From contig JBJEHD010000057.1 of the NCBI GenBank assembly GCA_051875715.1, positions 1 through 50,024 on the forward strand: DNA of 50,024 nt. The letters are read 5' to 3'. The stretch comes from DYCT01 sp051875715 (GTDB lineage Bacteria > Bacteroidota > Bacteroidia > Bacteroidales > Bacteroidaceae). A program made the translations under genes and the position numbers. Below, piece after piece: positions 35,628-44,745 of this stretch. The notes under the pieces are model-generated. The model saw only the letters and a program-made list of their open reading frames with translations. It ran no database searches and had not been told where the DNA came from. The first letter of the stretch is position 1; each line of letters opens with the position of its first letter.

Positions 35628-38600
35628 TTACTTGACGAATACCTTGCGAACCGTCGTACCGTCGACCGTCGTCACCTGGAGGAGGTAAACCGACGGAGCC
35701 AGGCCGGAGAGTTCGGTTGCGGTGGTCTCAGCCAGCTTGTTGCCGACCATGTCGAACAAGGTCACCTGGGCCTCGGCGGCATGGATGCGGATGCTGCCCT
35801 TGCCTACCTCGATGAGACCGCTCTGGGCGTTGTGGATGCAGTTCGGGTCGACGAGGGCCTCGAAGTCCGCCAGGTCGCGCGGAGCCACCATGCTGCCGTC
35901 GGCCGAAACGGAGATACCCGTCACGTTGGCGTACGACATCATCGGCTGGCCTACGAAGTTGGCATCGTCGAACACGTAGATGGTGAGCGTCGTACCTTCG
36001 TCGTCCTTCACAGCGTTCGGCTTGCTGGTCAGGTCGGTGAACGTGTCGTTTTCCTGCATATCCACGAACGCGTCGTCAACCAGCCAGCCCACGTGTACGT
36101 TGGCCAGGCGAACAAGGCGGTTCTTATACTTGGCGGCATCGGTCTTCAGTTCGGCAGCGGTGACGATGCTCGGAGCAGCGTCTTGTCCGGAAGCCAGCAC
36201 GGTCGGAGCCTGCGAGTGCTCGATGCTCCAGAAGCCACCCATTCCATTCGGTGCGAAGAGGATGTTCGTCAACTTGTCGCCACGCTGAACCTCACCGTCC
36301 CAGTCATAGTTCTCGATGGTGATGGCACGGCTGTCGTCCTGCAGGTAAATCAGGGTGTTCGAATTGTCATAGTAGGTCACGAAGGCTTCGCCCGTGTACT
36401 TGAACTGTTCTTGGTTTTCGATATCCTCGGCCGTGATGTCGGACAACTTGGTGATTTCCTTGTACTGCGGAGCGGCTTCGGCCTGCCACATAGTGGTCAG
36501 CGTCATCGGCTCTGCACCTTCCGTGCTAATGGTAATCTGTGCCACCTGCATATCCGTCGATGCGTCGGTCTGGAGCGTCAGCGTCACCTTGCAGCCGCCT
36601 TCTGCCTCAGCCTCGGCCTTGGTCACTACGGACGGGCTGGCCGTCACGAGGGCGTGGTTGCTGCTGATGGTCACGTCGCCCTTCAGGTCCTTACCCGTCA
36701 CGGTGATGTCCACCGTATAGGTTTCGTTCGTGAATACCTGGCCGGTGCCGTTGAACATCGGGTTCTTCGGGGTGGCGTCGATTTGCGGGATGATGGCTTC
36801 CTTCGGCGTCCACGTCACGGGGATTTCCACCGTCGCAGCGTCTTCCGACGTCAGCGTGATGGTGCCGGAGGTCGTTTCCAGGCTCGTCGGCTTCAAGGTC
36901 ACGGTCAGCGTGTAGCCTTCCGCAGCCATCGCTTCTTCCTTCGAGATGGATTCCGTAGCCGAGAGGTCGGCCGTCGCAGCCACGGTGATGGCGCCCTTCA
37001 GGTCGGCACCCTTCACAACGATGTTCTGCGTATACGTCTCGCCGATGGTGCAGTCGCCTTCGAAGGCGATGGATTCCGGTTCAACGGTAACAGCCGGGAT
37101 GATCGGGTCTTCCACTTCGAAGAGTTTTTCCCACGAATTGGCCACGCGAACGTCGCTGATGACAACCTGCGGGGCATTATCGCTCGAACGCTGCAAGAGG
37201 GCAATACCGCCCAGGCCGGTAGCATCCGGACGCGTACCCGAATAGGTCACCTGAGCCGATTCCGGTTCGGCAGCGTCGGTAGCCGGGTTGATGTAGAGCA
37301 GGACGTTGTCGTTGGCATCGCCGTCCACGAACTCATATTTCATGACTACCAGATACGTCTCGTTGACGTTGAGGCTGGTGGTCGACATGGTGGCACCATA
37401 CGTGCTATTGCCGTATTGTTCGCTGCGGCCCACGCCCAAGCGGAAGTAGGCATCGCCCGCGTATGTAGCCGTCAGGCGGCAGAACGAAGTGCCCACGTTG
37501 CCATCACCGACAGCACCTTCCGGTGTCTGCATCAGGCTGAAGAAGGCATTCGTATTGAACGCAGTCGCACGAACGCCGGCCACATTGATCAACGCCGACA
37601 CATAGACCGCACCCGAGGAGATGTTTTCGTCGGCAAAGCGGCGAGTCAGTTGTTCGCCATTGGTCACGTCTTTCAGCAGGGTAACGGAGTTGCCCGCACC
37701 ACGGCTGTAGCCTGCGTACGTCAATCCGCCTTTCGACACCTGAATCGGGCTGGCATTCGAATAGCCTTGCGTCAGGTTGCGAACCCAGCCGCCTTGGCCG
37801 TACAGGTTACCCAGCTTATAGTCGAACTTCTCGCGGAGCAGCAAGGTGGAAGGCAGGACTTTTCTCGGCGTCCAGGAAACCGGGACTTCCACTTTGTTTG
37901 CGCCCTCGCTTGTGAGGGTAATGGTTCCGTTATTGGTGTCGAGGCTTGTCGGGGCCAAGGTCACCTTCAGCGTGTAGCCGGCTTCGGCTTCCGCATCAGC
38001 CTTGGCGATGGTGGCAACAGCCGAGAGGTCGGCGGTCGTAGCCACGGTGATGTCGCCGGTCAAGTTGGCACCTTTAATGACAAGTTCCTTCGTATAGGTT
38101 TCGCCGATATTGCTATTGCCCTCGAAGGCAAGCGCATTCGGGGTCACCGTGATGGCCGGAGTTTTCGGAGCCTCCTTCGGCGTCCACGTCACGGAGATTG
38201 CGACAGGCTCGATGCCTTCGGCCGTGAGGGTCACGGTGCCGGAGGTCGTCTCCGTGCTGGTCGGGGTCAAGGTCAGCTTCAGCGTGTAGCCGGCTGCGGC
38301 TTCCGCATCAGCCTTGGCGATGGTGGCAGCAGCCGAGAGGTCAGCGGTCGTAGCCACGGCGATGTCGCCCTTCAGGTTCTCGGCCTTCACGAGGATGTCC
38401 TTCGTATAGGTCTGGCCGATGGTGCAGTCGCCTTCGAAAGCGATTGTGGTCGGGTCTACCGTCACAGCGGGGGTTGTTTCGCCGCCACCCGTGGTGCCGC
38501 CGAACAGAGCGGACCACGAAGTGGCTACGCGGATGTCATCGATATATACATCGGGACAACAATTCTTAGATCCATTACGCTGACGGAAGGCGATGCCGCG

Positions 38601-39365
38601 AATCGGGCCGGCAATGTCGGCACCCGCGCTCATCGAATACGTAGCCGTCGGTTCGGCAGCCGTCACGTCCGGATTGACAATCACGGAAACCTCGTCGTCG
38701 GCTGCGCCGTCCTCCTTGAAGTCGTACTTGAGCACCACGAGGCAAGTCTCGCCCAAGTTGAACTCGTCCGTGCTGTATCCTTCCATAATGTAATTATAAT
38801 AATAACCACTAGAATAATAACCAATAGGATGCACACCGAACTTGAACTTGCCATCGCTACCATTCTGCACGAACAACCGGCCACGGGTGTCATAGCCTCT
38901 TTCAAAGTTATAGGTCGAGCCAAAGAGAAAGCCCATAAAATAGTCGGTCTTATTGGCATTACCAGAACTAACGATAGGGATAGAATTGAACTTCATCAAA
39001 GCCGCACAATAGACAGTACCCGATTGGGGCATGTCTGCATCCAAGAAGTTCACGCTCACACCTTCATTGTAGTTTCCTATACTAGCATTATTGACCATAT
39101 ACATGGCCTTCCCCGAGGGTATGTCGGCATAGCCTGCATACGACAGATCTTGCGCTACGATCTGGACAGGATTCGTCAAGTTGGAATTTGATCCAAACTG
39201 CCACATATCCCACTTATTCCCATTCGTGGCAGTCTGGGTCTTCAGGTTGCCCGTGGTATAGTCGCCGAAACTTTCATTCAGCAAGTATTGCGCCTGCGAT
39301 GCCGGAAGACCGACAAACAAGCAGATGAGCGCAAGCCATGCTTTGTTTAGTAAATCTTTACTCAT
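35628..39365 (-). CDS. Large T9SS cargo protein with repeated Ig/BACON-like modules
   Basis: The 1245-residue protein has a signal peptide (ending PASQAQ) and two lectin-like segments that begin LLNESFGDY (near 28) and LLLREKFDYKLG (near 503). Four related modules of about 100 residues lie at about 297-400, 400-502, 758-858 and 860-965; each starts with a ValThr-Pro-like strand, and the first three share FEG, ETYT/QTYT, TADLSA and VTWTP-type ends. A DUF5689-like domain follows (about 975-1170, LIYLQDDSRAITIENYD), then a T9SS sorting domain (VTLFDMVGNKLAE...VYLLQVTTVDGTTVRKVFVK). It is likely a surface protein; function unknown. It has its own promoter and terminator. Confidence 0.8.
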   Translation of the reverse strand: MSKDLLNKAWLALICLFVGLPASQAQYLLNESFGDYTTGNLKTQTATNGNKWDMWQFGSNSNLTNPVQIVAQDLSYAGYADIPSGKAMYMVNNASIGNYNEGVSVNFLDADMPQSGTVYCAALMKFNSIPIVSSGNANKTDYFMGFLFGSTYNFERGYDTRGRLFVQNGSDGKFKFGVHPIGYYSSGYYYNYIMEGYSTDEFNLGETCLVVLKYDFKEDGAADDEVSVIVNPDVTAAEPTATYSMSAGADIAGPIRGIAFRQRNGSKNCCPDVYIDDIRVATSWSALFGGTTGGGETTPAVTVDPTTIAFEGDCTIGQTYTKDILVKAENLKGDIAVATTADLSAAATIAKADAEAAAGYTLKLTLTPTSTETTSGTVTLTAEGIEPVAISVTWTPKEAPKTPAITVTPNALAFEGNSNIGETYTKELVIKGANLTGDITVATTADLSAVATIAKADAEAEAGYTLKVTLAPTSLDTNNGTITLTSEGANKVEVPVSWTPRKVLPSTLLLREKFDYKLGNLYGQGGWVRNLTQGYSNASPIQVSKGGLTYAGYSRGAGNSVTLLKDVTNGEQLTRRFADENISSGAVYVSALINVAGVRATAFNTNAFFSLMQTPEGAVGDGNVGTSFCRLTATYAGDAYFRLGVGRSEQYGNSTYGATMSTTSLNVNETYLVVMKYEFVDGDANDNVLLYINPATDAAEPESAQVTYSGTRPDATGLGGIALLQRSSDNAPQVVISDVRVANSWEKLFEVEDPIIPAVTVEPESIAFEGDCTIGETYTQNIVVKGADLKGAITVAATADLSATESISKEEAMAAEGYTLTVTLKPTSLETTSGTITLTSEDAATVEIPVTWTPKEAIIPQIDATPKNPMFNGTGQVFTNETYTVDITVTGKDLKGDVTISSNHALVTASPSVVTKAEAEAEGGCKVTLTLQTDASTDMQVAQITISTEGAEPMTLTTMWQAEAAPQYKEITKLSDITAEDIENQEQFKYTGEAFVTYYDNSNTLIYLQDDSRAITIENYDWDGEVQRGDKLTNILFAPNGMGGFWSIEHSQAPTVLASGQDAAPSIVTAAELKTDAAKYKNRLVRLANVHVGWLVDDAFVDMQENDTFTDLTSKPNAVKDDEGTTLTIYVFDDANFVGQPMMSYANVTGISVSADGSMVAPRDLADFEALVDPNCIHNAQSGLIEVGKGSIRIHAAEAQVTLFDMVGNKLAETTATELSGLAPSVYLLQVTTVDGTTVRKVFVK

Positions 39366-39428
39366 AACATTTTGTTTTAGTTAATAAAATAGTTCTCTCT
39401 CACCTAAATACCGAAGCATTCAGTTCGG

Positions 39429-39460
39429 CAATGTTAGGAAAAGGGCCGCTAAAACGCAAA
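39429..39460 (-). promoter_or_regulatory. Promoter of the 1245-residue T9SS gene (TAACATTGC box)
   Basis: On the minus strand TTTG (39460-39457) is followed after 20 bases by TAACATTG (39436-39429), about 64 bases before the ATG at 39365. It matches the promoter of the 985-residue T9SS gene in both boxes, including the C that follows each. Confidence 0.6.
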
Positions 39461-39687
39461 AAAACCTAAAAGAATGTGTTAAGTTGTTGCCCTATGTCAA
39501 TCCGAATGTCCATCTTTCCCCTCCCCTTTCACCGAGACACCCTTTTTGCACCTTCTTCCGTCTTTTTGCTTCCGTTTCGGCGCATTTGCGAGATTTCCGG
39601 TGCAAATCGTGTCCAAATGGCTTATGCGTGTCGCACCTACGGCGCCTGCGGGAGCGTCCTTTCAGGTGCCGGGCCGATGGTCTCACG

Positions 39688-39753
39688 GCATTGCAACAAC
39701 GTTTAAACGCCATTGCAACAGCGTTGCAATGGCGTTGCAATGGCGTTTAAAGA
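39688..39753. repeat. 11/22-bp palindromic repeat with 18-bp inverted arms
   Basis: GCGTTGCAATG repeats at 39721 and 39732 and continues as GCGTTTAAAGA at 39743 (11-base period). ATTGCAAC recurs at 39690 and 39712 (22-base period). Within this lies a perfect 18-bp inverted repeat, TTTAAACGCCATTGCAAC (39702-39719) with its complement at 39734-39751, loop 14 bases. It starts 40 bases beyond the DUF4954 stop codon. The stem is not followed by a U-run, so it does not look like a standard terminator. Confidence 0.85.
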
Positions 39754-39792
39754 CCGTTTCTATTCCAAGCGTTCGACGCCCAAAGATTGGGT

Positions 39793-41781
39793 TTACCCCA
39801 CGCGGTGCATCCGCCCGATCAGTTCGTCGCCCAAGGCGGACTTGGTTTCGATGTGCTTGAGCACCGCCGTCACGAAGGGGTTGTTCTCGAAGTCGCCGCG
39901 CACCTGCTCGAAGTCTTGCTTCTTCTCGCGGCGCGAGCCGTCGGCCCCGAATCCCGTCATGGACGAGAGCGAGAACTCCTTGCGGGCATCCTCGTAGACC
40001 ATGCGGTCGAGGCCCACCACGGCCTCCTTCCAGCCCTCCACGATGCGGATGACGTCCTGCGCCGTCATCTCGTCGGGACGGATGCCGTAGAAGGCCTCCA
40101 GCTGCTGGTAGGCCCAGGTCCACTCGTAGGTGTAGTAGTTGCGGTGCATCTCGGCAAACGCCTCGTTGATGTCCTCCAGGCGATTCTTGCGTCCCGACTC
40201 GATGTCGTCAATCAGTTTGTCCACCTCGCTCTTCGGGGCAATCAGCCCGGAGATGTCCACCCACTCGCCCGTCCCGATTTCGGTGTCGGGGCGCAGACGG
40301 GTGCGGATTTCCTCGTCGGTGCGGAAGGGCGTCTCCTCCAGCCGCTTGATAAGCGAGTTGCCCAGGAACTTCTGGATGGCCGTTTCGTAGAAGCGGATGC
40401 CGTTCTTCAGCGAAGAGTTCTTGATTTTCGCGCTCTGGTAGGCGTAGGTGTCGGACAGTTCGCCCGAAGCCTGGCGCAAGGCGTTGAGCAGTTCGCGCCC
40501 CTTGAGCATCTTCTGCACCGTGTAGGGGCTGAGCAGGTTGTAGTTGATGAAGTCGAGCCGATGGTCGTCGGTGCGCTTGTCGCGCTTGGGCCATTTCTGC
40601 GCGTCGCGAATGGTACCCACGCTGCGCAGGTTGACACCCGGCACCAGGTAGGTGGTGTTCTTCTGCTCAATCAGGTAGGAGAAAGGCAGGTTGGACGTGT
40701 CGGCATGGTTGACGTGCCGGCCCATCACCAGCGAGAAGGCCCCCACGCGGGCGGGCCAAAGGATGTAGGAGTCCGACGTGGTCTTGGCTCCGCGCTCCAG
40801 CGTACCCTGATGGATGGGGCCGAGTTTGTACATGTGGTTGCTCTGGTTCGAACCCGAGCCGGCATTCATGAACGAGAACATACCGGCAATGAGCAGGGTG
40901 GACTTGTGGTGCGTCACCGTGTACGGCCCGGCGAAGATGGCGCAGGCCTCGCCGTTCTCGCCCTGGCAGTTGCTGAAGAACAGCGAGTCGGAGGCCGAAT
41001 AGTTGTGGCCCAACTGGCAGGCCTGGCCCACGAAGCAGCGGGTGAGCATGGTGCCGTCGTCGACGTGCGAGCCGGAGGAGATGATGAAATCCTCGCACAC
41101 CACTCCGCAGCCGATGTGGACGGGTGCCTTCTCGTTGCTGTTGATGCTGCCGTTTTGCAGGCGGCTGGCCCCCTCAATCCGGGTGTAGTCGCCCATGCGC
41201 ACGTCCTTGATGGAGCCGGTGTTGACGATGAACACGTGGCTGCCTATCCGGCCCACGTCCGACGCATGCTTGTTGGCATAGAAGTCCGTGATGGCCTTCA
41301 GCCGCCCGATGAGTTGCGGCCGGTGGCGGTAGAGGGCGAAGATATAGGCCAGATGGGCCGACAGTTTGTCGTTGATGGCCACCTCGCGGCCGCCCGTCTC
41401 GTTGAGCACGGAGGCCTCCACGCCGTTGCCGAAGCGCGAGATGCCGTCGACCAGCATCACGTCGAGGTTCTCGATGAAGGTGTGATGGCCAATCTCGTAG
41501 TTGGCGATGTAGTTCTGCACGTTCTCGATGCAGCAGTTGTCGCCCACGCTGACGTTGTGCAGCGTGACGTGGCGCAGGCCGCTGTGCTTGCGGATGCCGC
41601 CGGGCAGCACGAAGTCGTCCTCGAACACGCCCAGGCGCACACGGCCTGAGAAACGGGTGTGGTGTACGTAGTCGGTACGGAACGCCGGGTCGACCTCGAC
41701 CAGCGTCCAATCGTCGGCCAGGCAGGCCTGGCTCTGCAGGCGGGCGATTTCGTCCGCCGTCAATGCGCGATAGTTGTTCAT
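39793..41781 (-). CDS. DUF4954 family protein, left-handed beta-helix-like
   Basis: The 662-residue protein resembles the Bacteroidetes DUF4954 family. Its middle part has hexapeptide-like repeats typical of left-handed beta-helices of acyl- or nucleotidyl-transferases (VSVGDNCCIENV, VRMGDYTRIEGASRLQNG, VHIGCGVVCEDFIISSGSHVDDGT). No signal peptide is seen, so it is probably cytoplasmic. Function is not established as far as I know. The start codon overlaps the hflX stop codon (ATGA, 41781-41778), indicating translational coupling. Confidence 0.85.
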   Translation of the reverse strand: MNNYRALTADEIARLQSQACLADDWTLVEVDPAFRTDYVHHTRFSGRVRLGVFEDDFVLPGGIRKHSGLRHVTLHNVSVGDNCCIENVQNYIANYEIGHHTFIENLDVMLVDGISRFGNGVEASVLNETGGREVAINDKLSAHLAYIFALYRHRPQLIGRLKAITDFYANKHASDVGRIGSHVFIVNTGSIKDVRMGDYTRIEGASRLQNGSINSNEKAPVHIGCGVVCEDFIISSGSHVDDGTMLTRCFVGQACQLGHNYSASDSLFFSNCQGENGEACAIFAGPYTVTHHKSTLLIAGMFSFMNAGSGSNQSNHMYKLGPIHQGTLERGAKTTSDSYILWPARVGAFSLVMGRHVNHADTSNLPFSYLIEQKNTTYLVPGVNLRSVGTIRDAQKWPKRDKRTDDHRLDFINYNLLSPYTVQKMLKGRELLNALRQASGELSDTYAYQSAKIKNSSLKNGIRFYETAIQKFLGNSLIKRLEETPFRTDEEIRTRLRPDTEIGTGEWVDISGLIAPKSEVDKLIDDIESGRKNRLEDINEAFAEMHRNYYTYEWTWAYQQLEAFYGIRPDEMTAQDVIRIVEGWKEAVVGLDRMVYEDARKEFSLSSMTGFGADGSRREKKQDFEQVRGDFENNPFVTAVLKHIETKSALGDELIGRMHRVG

Positions 41782-43034
41782 TGTTCCTCGTCGTAAGTTT
41801 GATACAGGAAGTCGTTGTACGGATACTTCTGTACATGCAGTTCCCGTACTTTGTTGTATACTTGTGTACGTAGCAGTTCGATGTTCTGCTTCTCCGTGGC
41901 CGAGATGAAGAGGCAGTTTTCGTTCATCTTGGCCATCCAGGTGCGCATCAGCTCGTCGAGCGTCCAGTTCTCGCGGGTGCGCGGGCTGAGGTCGTCGGCC
42001 TCCTTCTCCACATAGGTGTAAGCATCGATCTTGTTGAAGATAATCATGCTGGGCTTTCCGCCGGCCCCGATGTCGGACAGGGTCTTCTCGACCACCTCAA
42101 TCTGCTCCTCGAACTGGGGATGCGAGATGTCCACCACGTGAAGCAGGAGGTCGGCCTCGCGCACCTCGTCGAGCGTGGACTTGAACGAATCCACCAGGTC
42201 GGTCGGCAACTTGCGGATGAACCCGACGGTGTCCGACAAGAGGAAGGGAAGATTGTCGATGATGACCTTGCGCACGGTGGTGTCCAGCGTGGCGAAGAGT
42301 TTGTTCTCGGCAAACACCTCGCTCTTGGAGAGCAGGTTCATCAGCGTGGACTTGCCCACGTTGGTATATCCCACCAAGGCCACGCGAATCAGGCGGCCGC
42401 GGTTCTTGCGCTGGGTGGTCTTCTGCTTGTCAATCTCGGCCAGGCGTTCCTTCAGCAAGGCCATGCGGTTGAGGATGATACGGCGGTCCATCTCGAGCTG
42501 CGTCTCGCCCGGACCACGCAGGCCCACCGAGCCGCCCTTGCCGCTGCCCGAGCCACCGCCCTGGCGTTCCAAGTGGGTCCAAAGCCGCTGCAAGCGCGGA
42601 AGCATGTATTTGTTCTGCGCCAGTTCGACTTGCGTCTTGGCGTTGGCCGTCTGCGCCCGCATGGCGAAGATGTCCAGGATGAGCGAAGTGCGGTCGAGGA
42701 TTTTCACCTTGAGTTCGCCCTCGATGTTTCGTATCTGTTTGGCCGACAGTTCGTCGTCGAAGATGACCATGCCGATTTCCGTCTCGGGGTCGTCCTCGCG
42801 GGCCTTGATGTATTCCTTTATCTCGGCCAGTTTGCCCTTGCCCACATAGGTCACGGTGTTGGCCTGGTCGATGCGCTGGGTGAAGCGGGCGGCCACCTCG
42901 GCCCCTGCCGTCTCGGCCAGGAAGGCCAGTTCGTCCAGGTATTCGTTGGTCTTGCGCTCGTCCTGCGTCTTGGTGATGAGGCCTACCAGCACCGCCTTCT
43001 CGGTCTGTGCCTCGGATATTACAAATTCTTTCAT
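41778..43034 (-). CDS. hflX: Ribosome-associated GTPase HflX
   Basis: The 418-residue protein has the HflX N-terminal domain (with TYVGKGKLAEIKEY), the glycine-rich linker GGGSGSGKGGSVGLRGPGE and a GTPase domain with G1 GYTNVGKST (about 222-230), G3 DTVGFIRKLP and G4 FNKIDAY. HflX binds the 50S subunit, splits stalled ribosomes under stress and has GTPase and ATPase activity. The ATG is preceded by a strong Shine-Dalgarno (AGGAGG, complement of 43045-43050), uncommon in this group. A -7-like box TATCTTTG lies at 43104-43111. The gene overlaps and probably drives the DUF4954 gene. Confidence 0.95.
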   Translation of the reverse strand: MKEFVISEAQTEKAVLVGLITKTQDERKTNEYLDELAFLAETAGAEVAARFTQRIDQANTVTYVGKGKLAEIKEYIKAREDDPETEIGMVIFDDELSAKQIRNIEGELKVKILDRTSLILDIFAMRAQTANAKTQVELAQNKYMLPRLQRLWTHLERQGGGSGSGKGGSVGLRGPGETQLEMDRRIILNRMALLKERLAEIDKQKTTQRKNRGRLIRVALVGYTNVGKSTLMNLLSKSEVFAENKLFATLDTTVRKVIIDNLPFLLSDTVGFIRKLPTDLVDSFKSTLDEVREADLLLHVVDISHPQFEEQIEVVEKTLSDIGAGGKPSMIIFNKIDAYTYVEKEADDLSPRTRENWTLDELMRTWMAKMNENCLFISATEKQNIELLRTQVYNKVRELHVQKYPYNDFLYQTYDEEQ

Positions 43035-43103
43035 GTCAGTATTTCCTCCTTATATTTATATATAGGCATTGCGGCCCTGTTCCCTCCCGCAGGCCGTCGG
43101 CTG

Positions 43104-43111
43104 CAAAGATA
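43104..43111 (-). promoter_or_regulatory. -7 box (TATCTTTG) of hflX
   Basis: The minus strand reads TATCTTTG about 70 bases before the hflX start. No TTTG stands at the usual distance upstream, so support rests on the -7 box alone. Confidence 0.45.
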
Positions 43112-43187
43112 GCAACTTGTTCGAAAAGGTTCTGCCAAGGTGCGGCCTATCTTCTGAAAAGATGCCGCGTCGGCAGAGCACTAACGA

Positions 43188-43230
43188 CAAAGGGAGATGC
43201 CACTCCCTTTCGAGCAAGCATCTCCCTTTG
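43188..43230 (-). terminator. Terminator of the DUF5723 gene
   Basis: A perfect 13-bp stem (CAAAGGGAGATGC with GCATCTCCCTTTG) and a 17-base loop stand about 28 bases beyond the stop codon. In the minus-strand RNA the 3' arm itself ends in a U-rich run (CCCTTTGTCGTT). It separates this gene from hflX. Confidence 0.75.
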
Positions 43231-43258
43231 GTATGATTCATCACGCACGAACGTGTGG

Positions 43259-44719
43259 TCAGGCTTTCTTCTTCGGACCGTTGCCGAAGGTAATGTTGAA
43301 GCCCATGTTGAAGTTGGCGTTCAACTTGTTGACCGGCACGAACTGCGGCGTCACCTTCGTAATCATGTGGTCCGAACCGATGAAGAAGTTGAAGCCTTTG
43401 GGGTGGAAGTTGAGCACCCAGCCCAAGGCATGGCCGAACTTCGACACGCCGTAGTTGATGGACGCATCAAACCACTTGGCCGGAGCCACGTTGGCATAGA
43501 AACGACCTTCGGTCCACGAGAAGGGTTTGTTGAAGTGCGAGGTCATCAAGAAGGCCACCGACAGGTTGCGGTAGAACGGCATCTCGTATTCGGCACCGAT
43601 GAAGAGGTTGGCGTTCAGGGCCGACGTACGGCTGTTGAGCCCTCCGTCATAGAACTCGGCCATGGCCTCGAGGTCGTCCTGCAGGTCGTCGAGTTGGTCG
43701 TCGATGTCCTTCGAACCGCTCAGGTTGTTGTCGTTGTCCATCACCTTGAGGTTGTGGAAGCCGTCGAACTCAAACTTCGTGAGACCGTCGTTGTAGGCCA
43801 CCAGGTTCTTCTTCCAACGGATGAAGCCGAGGTCGGTCAACGAAGCGGAGAGGGTCAGCCCTTCTACGAAGTCGTCCATCTTGTAGGTAGCACCCAGGTC
43901 GATGGCCAAACCAAAACCGTTCGGGCCGCCAAAGTCGAAGTCGAAGTCGTCAATCTTCTCGCGCTGTTCGGTCTTGCCGTCCACATCGACGTCGACGGTC
44001 TTCGTCTGCCAGGCAGCCCCGTTCAAGGCTACGTCGGCCTGTCCTTCGAAGTCGATCAACCACTTGTCCTCGCCCATCTGGATGTGGGCGTTCTTGATGT
44101 AAGCGTTGGCATTGGCGCCGCCCACCAGGAACTTCAACTTACCACCGACGGTGAGGTTGTCGTTGACGGGACGGGCATGGCCGAGGGCCACCTCAGCATA
44201 CGCGTTGGCACGCACGGTGAGGTCCTTGAAGTTGTAGTTCGTGGTTTGTCCGCCGATTTGTCCGCACTTGGCGAACTCAAACAGTTCGTAAGGCAGGTTC
44301 ATCCCCGCGTTGGTCCGCAGATTGAGGCCGAAGGTATTGAAGCCGCCCCACTTGTGGAAGCCGAAGGCGATGATGGGCATGCTGAACTCCGTATTGACGA
44401 AGTTGTGCTTGTCCAGTCCGCCCAGGAACTCGCTGGCCGAAACCGACGGATGGAGGAAGGTGGTCAACGCATACTTCGATGCCGGGTCGTTCGTCTTAAA
44501 CAAGAAACTGGAGACACCTACGTTGCCCTGCACACCCACGCCAAACTGTCCCAGGATGGGAATGGCCACGTAGTTACGCTCGCCCATGAAGGCCGGGTTC
44601 ATCTCGTGTCGGTAGGTAGACCCTTCCAGGAAATAGGTGGAACGGAATCCTTGTGCGGCAACAGACATCGTAGCCAAAGAAAGGCACGCAGCCGCGATAT
44701 ATTTCATTGTACGTTTCAT
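43259..44719 (-). CDS. DUF5723 family outer-membrane protein
   Basis: The 486-residue protein has a signal peptide (1 to about 22, MKRTMKYIAAACLSLATMSV) and alternating beta strands typical of an outer-membrane barrel, with MNPAFMGERNYVAIPILG near the N terminus and an FNITFG-type terminal strand followed by a basic GPKKKA tail. The pattern matches the Bacteroidetes DUF5723 (PorP/PorV-like) family. An acidic loop lies at about 330-345 (SKDIDDQLDDLQDDLEAM). It follows the lipoprotein gene by 26 bases and is likely co-expressed with it; the two may form an envelope complex. Exact function unknown. Confidence 0.8.
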   Translation of the reverse strand: MKRTMKYIAAACLSLATMSVAAQGFRSTYFLEGSTYRHEMNPAFMGERNYVAIPILGQFGVGVQGNVGVSSFLFKTNDPASKYALTTFLHPSVSASEFLGGLDKHNFVNTEFSMPIIAFGFHKWGGFNTFGLNLRTNAGMNLPYELFEFAKCGQIGGQTTNYNFKDLTVRANAYAEVALGHARPVNDNLTVGGKLKFLVGGANANAYIKNAHIQMGEDKWLIDFEGQADVALNGAAWQTKTVDVDVDGKTEQREKIDDFDFDFGGPNGFGLAIDLGATYKMDDFVEGLTLSASLTDLGFIRWKKNLVAYNDGLTKFEFDGFHNLKVMDNDNNLSGSKDIDDQLDDLQDDLEAMAEFYDGGLNSRTSALNANLFIGAEYEMPFYRNLSVAFLMTSHFNKPFSWTEGRFYANVAPAKWFDASINYGVSKFGHALGWVLNFHPKGFNFFIGSDHMITKVTPQFVPVNKLNANFNMGFNITFGNGPKKKA

Positions 44720-44745
44720 GATGTTCTTATCTCTTTAGTGTTGCA

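Larger units (their letters stand above)
39366..39792. other. Intergenic region between T9SS and DUF4954 genes
   Basis: These 427 bases hold the promoter and leader of the T9SS gene on the left and a palindromic tandem repeat on the right. Bases 39470-39680 are pyrimidine-rich in part and show no convincing gene or structure to me. Confidence 0.5.
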
